From Anaerolineae bacterium (GTDB taxonomy: Bacteria; Chloroflexota; Anaerolineae; Aggregatilineales; Phototrophicaceae), in assembly GCA_022823165.1 (NCBI GenBank), contig JAJDXR010000070.1, positions 186,001 to 250,000 on the forward strand: a stretch of 64,000 nt of DNA. Reading direction: 5' to 3'. The translations under genes and the position numbers were made by a program. The notes beneath the pieces were generated by a model, which was not told the DNA's origin, made no database searches, and was given only the letters and a program-made list of their open reading frames with translations. This document shows positions 35,878 to 45,309 of the stretch, in pieces (position 1 is the stretch's first letter; each line of letters begins with the position of its first letter).

Positions 35878-37617
35878 ATGTCGCGAACTGCTTTTGTATA
35901 CGCTGCTCTCATCGCGCTTGGGCTTTTGGTTTTGAACTCTCCAGCCCAGGATGAGCCACCAATCCCCACATTGGCGGTACCGACGCTTGTGCCGGCGGCG
36001 GCGGACGTGAACGCCTCCGCCGATTTCCTGCCTGCGCAGTCGGCAATCGCCGAGATTATCGCTGGCGGAATCTTGCGCGCGGGCTTGCTCTATAACGATC
36101 CGCCGTACAGTGAATTCACCATTCAGGGCGAGCTGCGCGGCTTTGAGGTTGATCTGCTTCGCAAAATCGCCGGCGAATGGGAGTGCGAACTCGACTTTGT
36201 GCAAGTGACCCGGCTCAATGCGCTGGACAAGCTGAATCGCGGCGAGGCGCACTTGCTGGCGTCGGCCATCCCGCGCTACCGAGACCACGACGCCGACCTT
36301 GAGTTTAGCCAGAGCTATCTACAGGGAACGCAGGCGCTGCTTGTGCTGGAAGCAAGCGCTTTCCAGGCGCGAGCGGATTTACTTGAGCAGCCAATCGGCT
36401 ATGTGATGGGCGCGCGCGCGGAAAAAGCGACAGCAATCTGGAGCGCGCAGGCCGGCAGGACCTTAAACTTGCAGCCTCATTTGACGCTGGACCGGGCTGT
36501 GGCCGCGGTGATGCGCGGAGAAACAAGCGCAGTGATCGCCGAAAAGCAGGCGCTGCGCCGGGTCACTTCTGAATTCTCGGAGTCGGTTCGCATCCTGGAT
36601 GATGAGATTTCTGTGGAGCCGCGGGCTTTCGCTGTCAGGCGGCAGGACGCTCCTTTGCGCGCCGCCCTCAATAAGACAATTCAACTCTTGGCCCAGGCCG
36701 GCGAGCTGGACCTGCTCTTTCGCGAGTATTTTCCCGACGAATCTTACAGTCCCGACGTCATTGCTTTGTGGTCCGGCATCGGCGAAGAAGCGCTGCCATC
36801 GCAATTCGCCCAGGAGATTGTTTATCCGGCGACCTACGCGCTGCCGAGATTCAAGAGCGGCGGAAGGCTGAGAGTGGGCGGAATCTTAAATGCGGCGCCG
36901 GGCTCGACGACCGCTGAGGGCCTCCTGGATACGCTTAATCGGGCGCTTGCGGCCGAGCTGGCGAGGCGCTGGGGGCTTAGCCTGGAAATTGTAGCCGGCG
37001 AATCCCAAACCGCCGCCGACCTGTTGAAGGGCGAACAAGTCGACTTGGTAATCGGGATGAAGCCGGATTGGCGCCTGGCGGCGGAGATGGATTTCTCCAT
37101 GCCCTATCTATTGCACGGGGACCGGCTGATGGTGCGCGCGAATTCTGGAATCCGCGGCTTTAATGACTTGCGCGGGCGCTTTGTCGGCATCTTGATCGGG
37201 GACGACACGGCGCGATCGCGGGCGCAGGCCTGGGCGGACAGCATCAATGCCACTGTGCGTTATATCCAAACGTCCGAGCGCGACGCGGCGCTCACGCTCC
37301 TGGACTACAACAACGCCAATGCCATCTACGCCGACAATCTGGCGCTGCTGCCGCATCTGGAAGCCAATCCCGATGCCTTGCGCTTGACCGACCGCTGGTA
37401 CAGCCGGGACTACTATGCCATCGGGCTGCCATACAATGACATTGACCTGCGCTTGCTGGTGGATTACACGATTCAGGAGATGATCAAAGACGGCGTACTC
37501 TACGAGTTGTCAGCCGGCTTGCTTGTGTCTGAGACTCTCCCGGAATTCGAAACTGTGCCCGGCTCAAGCAGTTTCGCCGGTTTTAACCTGGCTAATACCG
37601 CGAATTCTGGCTCCTAA
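35878..37617 (+). CDS. Exported protein with two fused solute-binding (SBP_bac_3) domains
   Basis: A 579-residue protein with an N-terminal signal-like hydrophobic segment (AFVYAALIALGLLVL, no lipobox Cys) and a Pro/Thr-rich linker. Residues about 62-285 form one family-3 solute-binding domain (ILRAGLLYNDPPYSEFTIQGELRGFEVDLLRKIA). Residues about 325-555 form a second (RLRVGGILNAAPG...DLLKGEQVDLVIGMKPDWRLAAEMDFSMPYLLHGDRLMV). No permease or ATPase gene is adjacent, so it may be a sensor, or supply a distant amino-acid importer. It follows nadD by six bases. Its 3' end overlaps the convergent EamA gene by 26 bases. Confidence 0.78.
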   Translation: MSRTAFVYAALIALGLLVLNSPAQDEPPIPTLAVPTLVPAAADVNASADFLPAQSAIAEIIAGGILRAGLLYNDPPYSEFTIQGELRGFEVDLLRKIAGEWECELDFVQVTRLNALDKLNRGEAHLLASAIPRYRDHDADLEFSQSYLQGTQALLVLEASAFQARADLLEQPIGYVMGARAEKATAIWSAQAGRTLNLQPHLTLDRAVAAVMRGETSAVIAEKQALRRVTSEFSESVRILDDEISVEPRAFAVRRQDAPLRAALNKTIQLLAQAGELDLLFREYFPDESYSPDVIALWSGIGEEALPSQFAQEIVYPATYALPRFKSGGRLRVGGILNAAPGSTTAEGLLDTLNRALAAELARRWGLSLEIVAGESQTAADLLKGEQVDLVIGMKPDWRLAAEMDFSMPYLLHGDRLMVRANSGIRGFNDLRGRFVGILIGDDTARSRAQAWADSINATVRYIQTSERDAALTLLDYNNANAIYADNLALLPHLEANPDALRLTDRWYSRDYYAIGLPYNDIDLRLLVDYTIQEMIKDGVLYELSAGLLVSETLPEFETVPGSSSFAGFNLANTANSGS

Positions 37618-38515
37618 GTACAATCGTAACTCCCAACAGCAGCAGCGCGCTGCCCAGAACCTGCCAACTGGTGGGGATCTCGCTGAAGATGACGAAAGCC
37701 CAAAAAGCCGCCAGCGCCGGCATGATCTGGGCGGTCACGGTGATCACCGTCGGCGATACATACTTCAGGACGAAATTCAGTACGCCATGGCCGATTATCT
37801 GCGCCAGGATCGCTAACAGCAGCACCCACAAATAGCCGCGAATATCATAACCGACCAGCGACACTCGCGTGAATGCAATGATAAGCAAGGTTACGGCCCC
37901 GCCAGCTGTATACACCAGCCAAATGTAGGGAATGAAGGATGTGGACGACCGGACCTTGCGGCCGATGGTGATGTACAGCGCGGCCGAGCAAGCGCTGATC
38001 GCCGCCAATAGTACGCCCAAGCCCGGGTTGCCGTCTTCGCTGATAGCGCGCGCGCCCGCGCTGGCAAAAGCCACCGCCAAGCCGCCGCCCAGCGCCACGA
38101 TGATCCCGGACCAGATAGCGCGGCTGAGCTTGCCCTTCAGCAGCGTGACTTCAAAGACCGCCACCCAAATCGGAATCGTCGCGATTAGCGCCTGATTGAT
38201 CATGATGCTTATATGCGTGAGCGATGTCGCCATCAGCGTAATGTTCACGCCAAAGAGCGCGCCGGCGGCCACAGCCAGCCAGCGGCTGCGCGCCGACATC
38301 CGCCTGATTTCGCGCTGGCCCCGGTAGACGATATAGGGCGCGAACATGACCGAACCGGTGATCATGCGCCCGAAGGCAACCAGCGCCGGCGGCAAATCAT
38401 ATTGGAAGGCGAAGCGGACGCAGATAGGTCCGAAGGACCAGGCGAAGATCGAGATGGCTACCAATACGCCCAAACGCGCGGTCGAAGGCGCCAGTGTCTT
38501 AGTGCGAAGCATCAT
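37592..38515 (-). CDS. EamA/DMT-family transporter
   Basis: This protein of about 307 residues has ten predicted membrane helices in two EamA repeats (LGVLVAISIFAWSFGPICVRFAF... and ...GLGVLLAAISACSAALYITIGRKV). Family members export amino acids, nucleosides or drugs; the substrate here is unknown. The start is one of two consecutive ATG codons (38515 or 38512), overlapping the end of the upstream paralogue by 14-17 bases, so the two are translationally coupled. Confidence 0.82.
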   Translation of the reverse strand: MMLRTKTLAPSTARLGVLVAISIFAWSFGPICVRFAFQYDLPPALVAFGRMITGSVMFAPYIVYRGQREIRRMSARSRWLAVAAGALFGVNITLMATSLTHISIMINQALIATIPIWVAVFEVTLLKGKLSRAIWSGIIVALGGGLAVAFASAGARAISEDGNPGLGVLLAAISACSAALYITIGRKVRSSTSFIPYIWLVYTAGGAVTLLIIAFTRVSLVGYDIRGYLWVLLLAILAQIIGHGVLNFVLKYVSPTVITVTAQIMPALAAFWAFVIFSEIPTSWQVLGSALLLLGVTIVLRSQNSRY

Positions 38516-39497
38516 GTTGGCTCTGCGACTGGCGGATCTCGCCCCGGCTGGCGACAAGCACGCCAGCGACGATAATGATGCTGCCGATGATTTGTTGCTG
38601 CGGCGGCAGCTCGCGGAAGAGCGCCAGCGCCAATAGCGCGCTGCCTAAGGGCTCCAGCTGGGAAAACATGCTGACCATAGCCGCGGGGAAGTATTCGAGC
38701 AGATAATTCAGCGAGGAGTGGCCCAGCAATTGCGGCGCCAGCCCCATAGCCAGCAGCACGGCGTAACCCTCCGCCGCATAGCCGGTCACTCGCGTCGAGG
38801 TCAGCAATATGATCGAGCAGGCGCCGATGGCGGCCACGCCGTAGACCAGCCAAACGTAGGGGATGACGGGCAGTCGCGCCCGCAGCGCCCGCCCAATGAG
38901 CATATAAACCGATACGGACAGCGCGCCGATCCATGCCAGCAGCGTGCCGGTCGCGGTCGCGCTGAGCTCGTCCGCGCCGCGCGCCGCCAATTCCGCCCCG
39001 CCGTTGCTGGGAATGCCGATGATGACCCCGCCGGCGAGCGCGATGATCAAGCCGGCGACTACCAGTCGCGACAGCCGAATATGCAAAAACAGCACTTCGA
39101 GGATCGCCACCCAGATGGGACCGGTCGAAACAATGACGACGCTCACGAGCACAGTCGTGTACTGCAGCGACGATACCCAGGCGGTGAAGTGAATGGCCAG
39201 GCACAGCCCGGAGAGCGCGATGAGCGCCAGCTCACGCCGCGCCAGCTTCGCCACCTGGTGTAAATGACGCCGCAGGGCGAGCGGGGTTAGCGCGACAGCA
39301 GCGATGGCGAGCCTTGCGGCTGCAATCAGCAGCGGCGGCATGTCGGCGTCGAGCGCGTAGCGGATGAGAATAGCGGCTGACGATGTAGTGACGACAGCCA
39401 ACAGGATTACGAAATAGGCGCGGTAGGGGGTCGCTCTGGCGGCTGACGCTTCGTTCGTTGACAAGGATTGCCCTCCCAGGACACCAGCGCTTATCAT
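38499..39497 (-). CDS. EamA/DMT-family transporter, paralogue of the next gene
   Basis: A 332-residue protein with ten predicted helices and two EamA repeats (AYFVILLAVVTTSSAAILIRYAL... and ...GTLLAWIGALSVSVYMLIGRALR). It shares order and motifs with the downstream gene, including IPYVWLVYG/IPYIWLVYT and LGHSSLNYLL/IGHGVLNFVL. The pair arose by tandem duplication and may act as a heterodimer. The substrate is unknown. Confidence 0.82.
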   Translation of the reverse strand: MISAGVLGGQSLSTNEASAARATPYRAYFVILLAVVTTSSAAILIRYALDADMPPLLIAAARLAIAAVALTPLALRRHLHQVAKLARRELALIALSGLCLAIHFTAWVSSLQYTTVLVSVVIVSTGPIWVAILEVLFLHIRLSRLVVAGLIIALAGGVIIGIPSNGGAELAARGADELSATATGTLLAWIGALSVSVYMLIGRALRARLPVIPYVWLVYGVAAIGACSIILLTSTRVTGYAAEGYAVLLAMGLAPQLLGHSSLNYLLEYFPAAMVSMFSQLEPLGSALLALALFRELPPQQQIIGSIIIVAGVLVASRGEIRQSQSQHDASH

Positions 39498-39642
39498 TAC
39501 GTGAATCCCGCAGAAAACAAGTCGGAATCAAACCGGGGCGCTGGAGGGCGCGTGGTCTATGAAGTTAGCCCGCCCGCAAGTAAAATGTGGAGCGAAGTTC
39601 GCCGGTCTTGCGCTTGGCTGTTGGTGAATTCACAGTCAGCCG

Positions 39643-39651
39643 TGTTAAAAT
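39643..39651 (+). promoter_or_regulatory. Extended -10 promoter of the superoxide dismutase gene
   Basis: TGTTAAAAT gives a TGn extended -10 with TAAAAT at 39646-39651. A TTGGTG lies 19 bases upstream as a poor -35. The ATG is 50 bases further, with a GGAGCGAG Shine-Dalgarno. Confidence 0.45.
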
Positions 39652-39701
39652 GTCGGTGAAGACCCTTCGAATCTACAAGTTCATCAGGAGCGAGTTGAGT
39701 C

Positions 39702-40304
39702 ATGGCATTTGAATTACCATCTCTTCCCTATGCAGAGGACGCACTGGAGCCGCATATTGATGCCCGCACCATGGGTATTCACCACGGCAAACACCACGCC
39801 GGCTACGCCACCAAGCTGAACGCGGCCATCGCCGGCACCGAATTGGAAGGCAAGAGCATCGAGGAGATCCTGGGCGATCTTGATGCAGTGCCGGAAGGCA
39901 TCCGTGGCGCCGTCCGCAACAATGGCGGCGGCTACGCCAATCATAACTTGTTCTGGCAGATCATGAGCCCTGATGGCGGCGGCGAGCCCAGCGGCGCGCT
40001 GGCGGAGGCCATCAACAGCGCCTGCGGCAGCTTCGACGGTTTCAAGGCGCAATTTTCGGATGCGGCCGCCAATCAGTTCGGCTCCGGCTGGGCCTGGCTG
40101 ACCGTTAGCGGCGGCGCCGTAAGCGTCTCGTCGACGCCCAACCAGGATACGCCGCTGATGCAGGGCGTCACGCCAATCCTTGGCCTTGATGTCTGGGAAC
40201 ATGCCTACTATCTCAAATACCAGAACCTGCGTCCCGATTACATCGCCGCCTTCTTTAACGTCATCAATTGGGACAAGGTCGCGGAATTATACGCGGCTGG
40301 CTAA
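39702..40304 (+). CDS. sodA: Cytoplasmic Fe/Mn superoxide dismutase
   Basis: A 200-residue enzyme that converts superoxide to oxygen and peroxide. Metal ligands are His about 27 (MGIHHGKHH), His in [11 protein letters not shown], and Asp and His in LDVWEHAYY. The length is normal and there is no signal peptide. It is followed by a terminator and then a second, exported copy, to which it is closely similar over its whole length. Metal choice is not obvious from the sequence. Confidence 0.95.
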   Translation: MAFELPSLPYAEDALEPHIDARTMGIHHGKHHAGYATKLNAAIAGTELEGKSIEEILGDLDAVPEGIRGAVRNNGGGYANHNLFWQIMSPDGGGEPSGALAEAINSACGSFDGFKAQFSDAAANQFGSGWAWLTVSGGAVSVSSTPNQDTPLMQGVTPILGLDVWEHAYYLKYQNLRPDYIAAFFNVINWDKVAELYAAG

Positions 40305-40321
40305 TCGAGTCCCGAAGATGG

Positions 40322-40357
40322 AACACAGCGCGCCACTGGGTTCGCTGTGTTTGCTTT
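40322..40357 (+). terminator. Intrinsic terminator after sodA
   Basis: AACACAGCG (40322-40330) pairs with CGCTGTGTT (40343-40351), nine perfect pairs with a 12-base loop, followed by TGCTTT. It separates the two dismutase genes. Confidence 0.7.
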
Positions 40358-40386
40358 AACAGTGTGCTAGCAAAGGAGGCGCTGTA

Positions 40387-41118
40387 ATGACGAATAAATC
40401 CGACGGACTTAGCCGCCGCGATGTCTTGAAGCTGGCGGCGGCGGGCGTTAGCGCTGGTTTGGCTGGCGCGGCAATCGGCATCGCAGCCCAGGAGCAGGGG
40501 ACAGCTCAATCCAGCTGGCCCTTTGAGTTGCCGGAGCTGCCCTACGCGCAAGACGCGCTGGAGCCATACATTGACGCGCGCACCATGGGCATCCACCACG
40601 GCAAGCATCACGCCGGTTACACTAGAAAATTGAACGCCGCGCTTGAAGGCAGCGACCTGGTCGAGCTGTCGATTGAAGACATCCTCGCCGATCTGAACGC
40701 CGTGCCTGAGGACATTCGCAGAGCGGTCAGAAACAACGGCGGCGGGTACGCCAACCACAGCTTGTTCTGGCAGGTCATGAGCCCCGACGGCGGCGGCGAG
40801 CCGAGCGGCGCGCTGGCTGAAGCAATAAGCAGCGCCTTCGGGGGATTCGGCGACTTCCAGGCGGAGTTCTCGGCGGCGGCAGGCGGCGTCTTTGGCTCGG
40901 GCTGGGCTTGGCTGGTGGCGGACGGCGGCGCGCTCAACATCAGCACGACGCCCAATCAAGATACACCGCTGATGGCGGGTAAGACGCCAATCCTCGGCAT
41001 TGATGTCTGGGAGCACGCCTACTACCTCCATTATCAGAATCGTCGGGCGGACTACATCGCGGCCTTCTTCAACGTCATCAACTGGGACAAGGTCGACGAG
41101 CTCTACGCGGCTGCCTGA
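40387..41118 (+). CDS. Tat-exported Fe/Mn superoxide dismutase
   Basis: A 243-residue paralogue of the preceding enzyme with a 40-residue N-terminal extension. The extension holds the twin-arginine motif [10 protein letters not shown] and a hydrophobic stretch [18 protein letters not shown], so the folded, metal-loaded enzyme is probably exported. Metal ligands are conserved ([29 protein letters not shown]). An AAAGGAGG Shine-Dalgarno precedes the ATG. Two terminators flank it, so it can be expressed independently of sodA. Confidence 0.93.
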   Translation: MTNKSDGLSRRDVLKLAAAGVSAGLAGAAIGIAAQEQGTAQSSWPFELPELPYAQDALEPYIDARTMGIHHGKHHAGYTRKLNAALEGSDLVELSIEDILADLNAVPEDIRRAVRNNGGGYANHSLFWQVMSPDGGGEPSGALAEAISSAFGGFGDFQAEFSAAAGGVFGSGWAWLVADGGALNISTTPNQDTPLMAGKTPILGIDVWEHAYYLHYQNRRADYIAAFFNVINWDKVDELYAAA

Positions 41119-41146
41119 GCCGGCTAGTTGTTCTCAACCGATTCAA

Positions 41147-41180
41147 AGGGCGCTACAATGCTAGCGCTCTTTTTGCTTTT
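41147..41180 (+). terminator. Intrinsic terminator after exported dismutase
   Basis: AGGGCGCT (41147-41154) pairs with AGCGCTCT (41163-41170), eight pairs with one G-T, followed by TTTTGCTTTT. Confidence 0.75.
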
Positions 41181-41207
41181 GGACCCCGGCTGACAGGAGA
41201 TGATCCG

Positions 41208-42608
41208 ATGAGCGACTATCGTATCGAGATGGATTCAATCGGCGAGGTGCGGGTGCCGCGGGAGGCGCTCTACGCGGCGCAGACGCAGCGAGCGCTGGAG
41301 AACTTCCCCATCACGGGCATGAAGCCGCTGCCCGCTTTCATCTGGAGCATCACGCTGATCAAGCGGGCGGCCGCCGAGGTCAACATGGAGCTGGGTTTGC
41401 TGGACAAGGCGCTGGCGAAGGCGATCATCCAGGCCGGCGACGAAATCCTGGCGGGCCAGCATCACGAGCACTTCGTGGTCGATCCCTTTCAGGCGGGCGC
41501 AGGCACCAGCCACAACATGAACGCCAACGAGGTGATGGCCAACCGCGCCAATCAGATCCTCGGTTACGCTATCGAGGCGAGCGACAAGCCCGTGCATCCC
41601 AACGATCACGTCAACATGGCGCAATCGACCAACGACACCATTCCCACGGCGATTCGGCTGGGCGCGCTCTGGCGGCTGGACGAACTGCTGGCGACGCTGG
41701 CGCGTTTCGTCGAGGTCACGCGCGGCAAATCAGCCGAATGGGACGATGTGGTCAAAACGGGGCGGACGCATCTGCAGGACGCGGTGCCGGTGCGGCTGGG
41801 GCAGGAGGTCGGCGCCTGGGCGACCGCCATTGAGCGCGGCGGCGACAAGGTCGAATTCGCGGCCGAGGGGCTGCGGCGGCTGGGCATCGGCGGCACGGCG
41901 GCCGGCACCGGCTTGAACGCGCATCCGCAGTATCACGCGCGCATGGTGGCCAAGCTGACGGCGCTCAGCGGCATCAGCCTGTACCAGAGCGACGACCTCT
42001 TCGAGTCCATGCAGTCGATGCAGGACGCGGTCTTCTTCTCGGCGGCGCTGCGTAACCTGGCTATGGATTTCACGCGCATCGCCAATGACGTGCGCTTGCT
42101 ATCGGCGGGGCCGACCACCGGCATCGCCGAGCTGACCCCCCCGACGGTGCAGCCGGGCTCGTCCATCATGCCGGGCAAGGTGAATCCGGTGCTGGCGGAG
42201 ATGCTTAATCAGGCCATGTATCACGTCATGGGCAACGACAGTACCGTCAACCTCTGCGGCGCGGCCGGCCAATTCGAGCTCAACGTGATGATGCCGGTGA
42301 TCGCGCACAACCTCAACGAGATGATGCAAGTGATGATCGGCGCGGTCGGCGCTTTCACCGACAAGCTGATGGCCGGGCTGGAGGTCAATCGCGAGCGGGC
42401 GGAGAGCTGGCTGTCGCGCAATCCGATTCTGGTGACGGCGCTGAATCCGATTATCGGCTACAACAACGGCGCCAAGGTGGCGAAGCGGGCGCTGGCTGAG
42501 GGCAAGAGCGTACGCGAGGTGGTGCTGGCGCTGGGCTTGATGGAAGCGGCGGAGCTGGACGCGGCGCTGGATGCCTACGCGATGACCGAGGGCGGGATCG
42601 CGGAGTAG
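41208..42608 (+). CDS. Aspartase/fumarase superfamily lyase (aspartase-like)
   Basis: A 466-residue enzyme of the class II fumarase/aspartate ammonia-lyase superfamily. The signature loop GSSIMPGKVNPV, HPNDHVNMAQSTNDTIPTA and GRTHLQDAVPVRLGQE are present. The segment FQAGAGTSHNMNANEVMANRA resembles aspartases (G-A-G-T-S) more than fumarases (T-G-S-G-T-Q), so aspartate to fumarate plus ammonia is slightly favoured. I cannot settle between aspA and fumC. It stands alone after a terminator and is followed by the restriction-modification island. Confidence 0.85.
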   Translation: MSDYRIEMDSIGEVRVPREALYAAQTQRALENFPITGMKPLPAFIWSITLIKRAAAEVNMELGLLDKALAKAIIQAGDEILAGQHHEHFVVDPFQAGAGTSHNMNANEVMANRANQILGYAIEASDKPVHPNDHVNMAQSTNDTIPTAIRLGALWRLDELLATLARFVEVTRGKSAEWDDVVKTGRTHLQDAVPVRLGQEVGAWATAIERGGDKVEFAAEGLRRLGIGGTAAGTGLNAHPQYHARMVAKLTALSGISLYQSDDLFESMQSMQDAVFFSAALRNLAMDFTRIANDVRLLSAGPTTGIAELTPPTVQPGSSIMPGKVNPVLAEMLNQAMYHVMGNDSTVNLCGAAGQFELNVMMPVIAHNLNEMMQVMIGAVGAFTDKLMAGLEVNRERAESWLSRNPILVTALNPIIGYNNGAKVAKRALAEGKSVREVVLALGLMEAAELDAALDAYAMTEGGIAE

Positions 42609-43019
42609 GGGCGGCTCCTTCCCCCAAAGTTAGCTGAGGAGGGGAGCCTTATTGGCACGGATTTGCTTGATTTGCGCAAATGAATTTGAGCGTTGCGCAA
42701 AGGCTGAATCGCAGGCATGGCAAGGGTTTTGGGCGATTTTACGACGGTATTGGCATTTGCCACGGGAAAATGTTTTTGTGCAAATAATGCTGCTTTCGCC
42801 ATCCGGGCCTCGTCCGTTATTGGAGATTCCACAGGACGGGCGATTGGCGTATCGGGACTGGTAAGGCGTACGCTGCGAGCAGGTTAGCATGGAGTGGGGT
42901 GGTGTGGGCGACTGGATAGTCGCGGGTTTCTACTTACTGTTCTTTGCCCAATAAGTTGTCTTGACGAACCAGACTGATAAAATGGAAGTGTGTGAGCGCT
43001 TGCCCGGAATAAGTGTCGT
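42609..43019. other. Non-coding left flank of the restriction-modification island
   Basis: This 411-base stretch drops in GC content. It holds a weak terminator-like hairpin (GGCTCC/GGAGCC, 42613-42648), a TTTGCGCAAA palindrome near 42674, a hairpin module GGGCGACT/AGTCGCGG (42906-42925) and the methyltransferase promoter. A 70-codon open frame at 42652-42864 has no recognisable features. No integrase, tRNA or target-site duplication is visible. Confidence 0.5.
42956..42983 (+). promoter_or_regulatory. Promoter of the methyltransferase gene
   Basis: TTGTCT (42956-42961), a 16-base spacer and TAAAAT (42978-42983), with the predicted start about 30 bases before the ATG at 43020. Confidence 0.5.
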
Positions 43020-44393
43020 ATGATCACCAAGACTGAATTGAGCACTCTCAAGGAAAACAACCTTGACGCCATATACCGGCACTTGCGGACTTGTTCTTCG
43101 TCTGTTGAAGCGCGATTTGTCATGGAGAACCTTGGTCGGCTTCCAGAGAATTTTAGTGGCGATGTATTCATACCCTACGTAGCGGACAAGAATCGAGACA
43201 CTAGATTTTGGGCTGTCAAAAACTTGGGAAAGTTAGAAGATATACAATACTTGCAATGTCTAAGCGATGTTGCTGTAGACGACAGCAGCTCAATAGTTAG
43301 AAGGGAAGCAGTATCGGCAATTGGCCGGATGCGCAACAAGCGGACGATTCCCACACTGGTGAGATTTCTCCGCGACGATGATCCAACTGTTGTCCTTCAA
43401 GCGATAAGAGGGCTGCTTGTATTCAAGAAACATGACCGAGTGCGTGAAAGCATCTTGACTTTGGCCGACCATCCCAACGAACAGATTCAGTACGTGCTTA
43501 AATCTGAATTCGAACCGAAGCCACCAATTGCTGACTACGGTATGCATTACGAATCGCCTGATTATATGAAGAACGTTGTTGTCGAAGGCGATACCCGGGA
43601 TGTAATGAAGCTGCTGCCCGATGGTTGTATTCATCTTACGTTCACCTCGCCTCCATACTACAATGCGCGCGATTACTCTATCTACAAAAGCTACCAACAA
43701 TACTTGGCTTTCCTTGGCGAAGTTTTTGCTGCTGTGCACCGCATCACAAAAGAGGGACGATTCCTTTTGATTAACACGTCGCCAGTAATCGTATCCCGTT
43801 TCAGTCGCAAGCATTCAAGCCGGCGCTATCCCATTCCCTTTGACTTGCACAGAATCGTCTGCGACTTGGGCTGGGAATTCATAGACGACATCGTGTGGGC
43901 AAAGCCGGAAGCGTCAGTTAAGAATCGCAACGGTGGTTTCCAGCAGCATCGCAAGCCGCTAGGCTATAAGCCCAACACCACTACCGAATACGTGATGGTT
44001 TATCGCAAGAAGTCGTCAAGACTTATCGACTGGAACATGAAGCAGTATTCGTATTCGAATATACAGGAAAGCAAAATCGAAGGTGAATTCGAGACTACGA
44101 ACTTGTGGCACATAGATCCTATGAGCGACAGAGTTCATAGCGCCGTTTTTCCCGACGAACTTTGTGACCGAGTAGTGCGCTTCTATTCATATGTTGGCGA
44201 CCTGGTGTTTGATCCATTTGCCGGTAGCGGTACATTCGGGAAATCGGCGCTCAAACTAGGGAGAAACTTTTTTCTCACAGAGCAGCAGACCGAATATGTG
44301 CAACGAATGCGAGACACCATACGCCATAATTTGTTTACTGAGATCAGCTATTTGACGTTAGTCGAATTCTATCCATTAACTCTTGAAGGATAA
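43020..44393 (+). CDS. HEAT-repeat-fused DNA methyltransferase (beta class, probably N4-cytosine)
   Basis: A 457-residue fusion. Residues about 45-165 form HEAT-like helical repeats (RFWAVKNLGKL, IVRREAVSAIGRMRNKRTIPTLVRFLRDDDPTVVLQAIRGLL). Residues about 185-445 form the methyltransferase, with catalytic motif IV TSPPYYNA at 209 before the AdoMet motif DPFAGSGTFGKS at 398. That order defines the beta class, and T-S-P-P-Y favours N4-cytosine. It protects host DNA from the endonuclease 4 bases downstream. Base composition is clearly more AT-rich than the neighbours, a sign of transfer. HEAT domains on type II methyltransferases are unusual. Confidence 0.85.
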   Translation: MITKTELSTLKENNLDAIYRHLRTCSSSVEARFVMENLGRLPENFSGDVFIPYVADKNRDTRFWAVKNLGKLEDIQYLQCLSDVAVDDSSSIVRREAVSAIGRMRNKRTIPTLVRFLRDDDPTVVLQAIRGLLVFKKHDRVRESILTLADHPNEQIQYVLKSEFEPKPPIADYGMHYESPDYMKNVVVEGDTRDVMKLLPDGCIHLTFTSPPYYNARDYSIYKSYQQYLAFLGEVFAAVHRITKEGRFLLINTSPVIVSRFSRKHSSRRYPIPFDLHRIVCDLGWEFIDDIVWAKPEASVKNRNGGFQQHRKPLGYKPNTTTEYVMVYRKKSSRLIDWNMKQYSYSNIQESKIEGEFETTNLWHIDPMSDRVHSAVFPDELCDRVVRFYSYVGDLVFDPFAGSGTFGKSALKLGRNFFLTEQQTEYVQRMRDTIRHNLFTEISYLTLVEFYPLTLEG

Positions 44394-44397
44394 CTTG

Positions 44398-45309
44398 ATG
44401 ACACTTTCTAACCAGGATTTGCAAGATGCGTTACGAATGGCGTTGAAAGGTGAGTACTTCAGGAAAGTAGTAATTCTTGATATAGCTGAAGATTTCTTGA
44501 AGTTTGCATTACGATTCTTCAAGGAAATCGTAAGTGCGAAACTTGATGGCGACGAGATTCACAGTGGTTGGTACGAGAGATACTTCTTAAAAGGCCGATA
44601 TTTGCCCGCTGATACCACAATTTATTCGGGGCTAAACGGCAAAACAATCGACAATATTTACGGGACTAGGAGGAAGGCTGTTGTCTATCAAGCATCACTG
44701 GATCACCACGATGAGTTACTTAAACTGGTGGAATTCTTGGTAAACGATGAAATTTCAGGTTTGGAGATTGAACTCACAATAACTCTGAATGGAGTAAGTG
44801 TGAACCTATCGCTCAACGAGACTCTAATAGTTGTCAATACATTAGGTGCGAAACGCTTGCAGCTCGCTGGCGGTGGATGGAGCTATCTAGGCAACAGACT
44901 TGAGAAACCATTAATGTACACCTTAGCGAGCTTATTTGGTGTCCCGCGCGAGAATTATGCTGGGAAGGGGCTAACGCACGAAGGAAGAGAGGTTGACTTT
45001 CATTTTGTGAGCCGCACCGGTCAGCTGTATCGCTGTGAAACCAAACTTATGGGAAAAGGTAATCCGGAAAGCGCTGATGCTGTAATCGCAAGAAATACTG
45101 AAATTTTCATCGCGGACACGCTTTCTGATTTGAACAAGCGGCAGCTTACAACACGCGGTGTTAATTGGGTGGATTTGCGGTCAGACGAAGGATACCGGCG
45201 TGTATTTGGAGTATTTCAGAAACTTGATATACCTTGTCGCGATTTTTCTGGCGATCTGGATGCGGCGCTTGACCAGATCATCCCCGCTGTATTTGAGGAA
45301 ATTGGGTAG
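44398..45309 (+). CDS. Type II restriction endonuclease, CfrBI-like
   Basis: A 303-residue protein with a PD-(D/E)xK core: Asp200 in REVDFHF, then Glu214 and Lys216 in YRCETKLMGKGNPESADAV. This block resembles the CfrBI family (CCWWGG-type cutters), whose partner methylates N4-cytosine, in agreement with the methyltransferase upstream. The family name is from memory of the motif and needs a profile search. The start is ATG 44398, seven bases after GAAGGA; a TTG at 44383 is also open. The gene is AT-rich like its partner. Confidence 0.7.
   Translation: MTLSNQDLQDALRMALKGEYFRKVVILDIAEDFLKFALRFFKEIVSAKLDGDEIHSGWYERYFLKGRYLPADTTIYSGLNGKTIDNIYGTRRKAVVYQASLDHHDELLKLVEFLVNDEISGLEIELTITLNGVSVNLSLNETLIVVNTLGAKRLQLAGGGWSYLGNRLEKPLMYTLASLFGVPRENYAGKGLTHEGREVDFHFVSRTGQLYRCETKLMGKGNPESADAVIARNTEIFIADTLSDLNKRQLTTRGVNWVDLRSDEGYRRVFGVFQKLDIPCRDFSGDLDAALDQIIPAVFEEIG

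Noticed and set aside
42652..42864. A 70-codon open frame with TTG start before the restriction-modification genes
   Set aside because: No Shine-Dalgarno, no recognisable motif and no neighbour-specific reason to translate it. It lies in AT-poor to AT-rich transition sequence where chance frames are expected.
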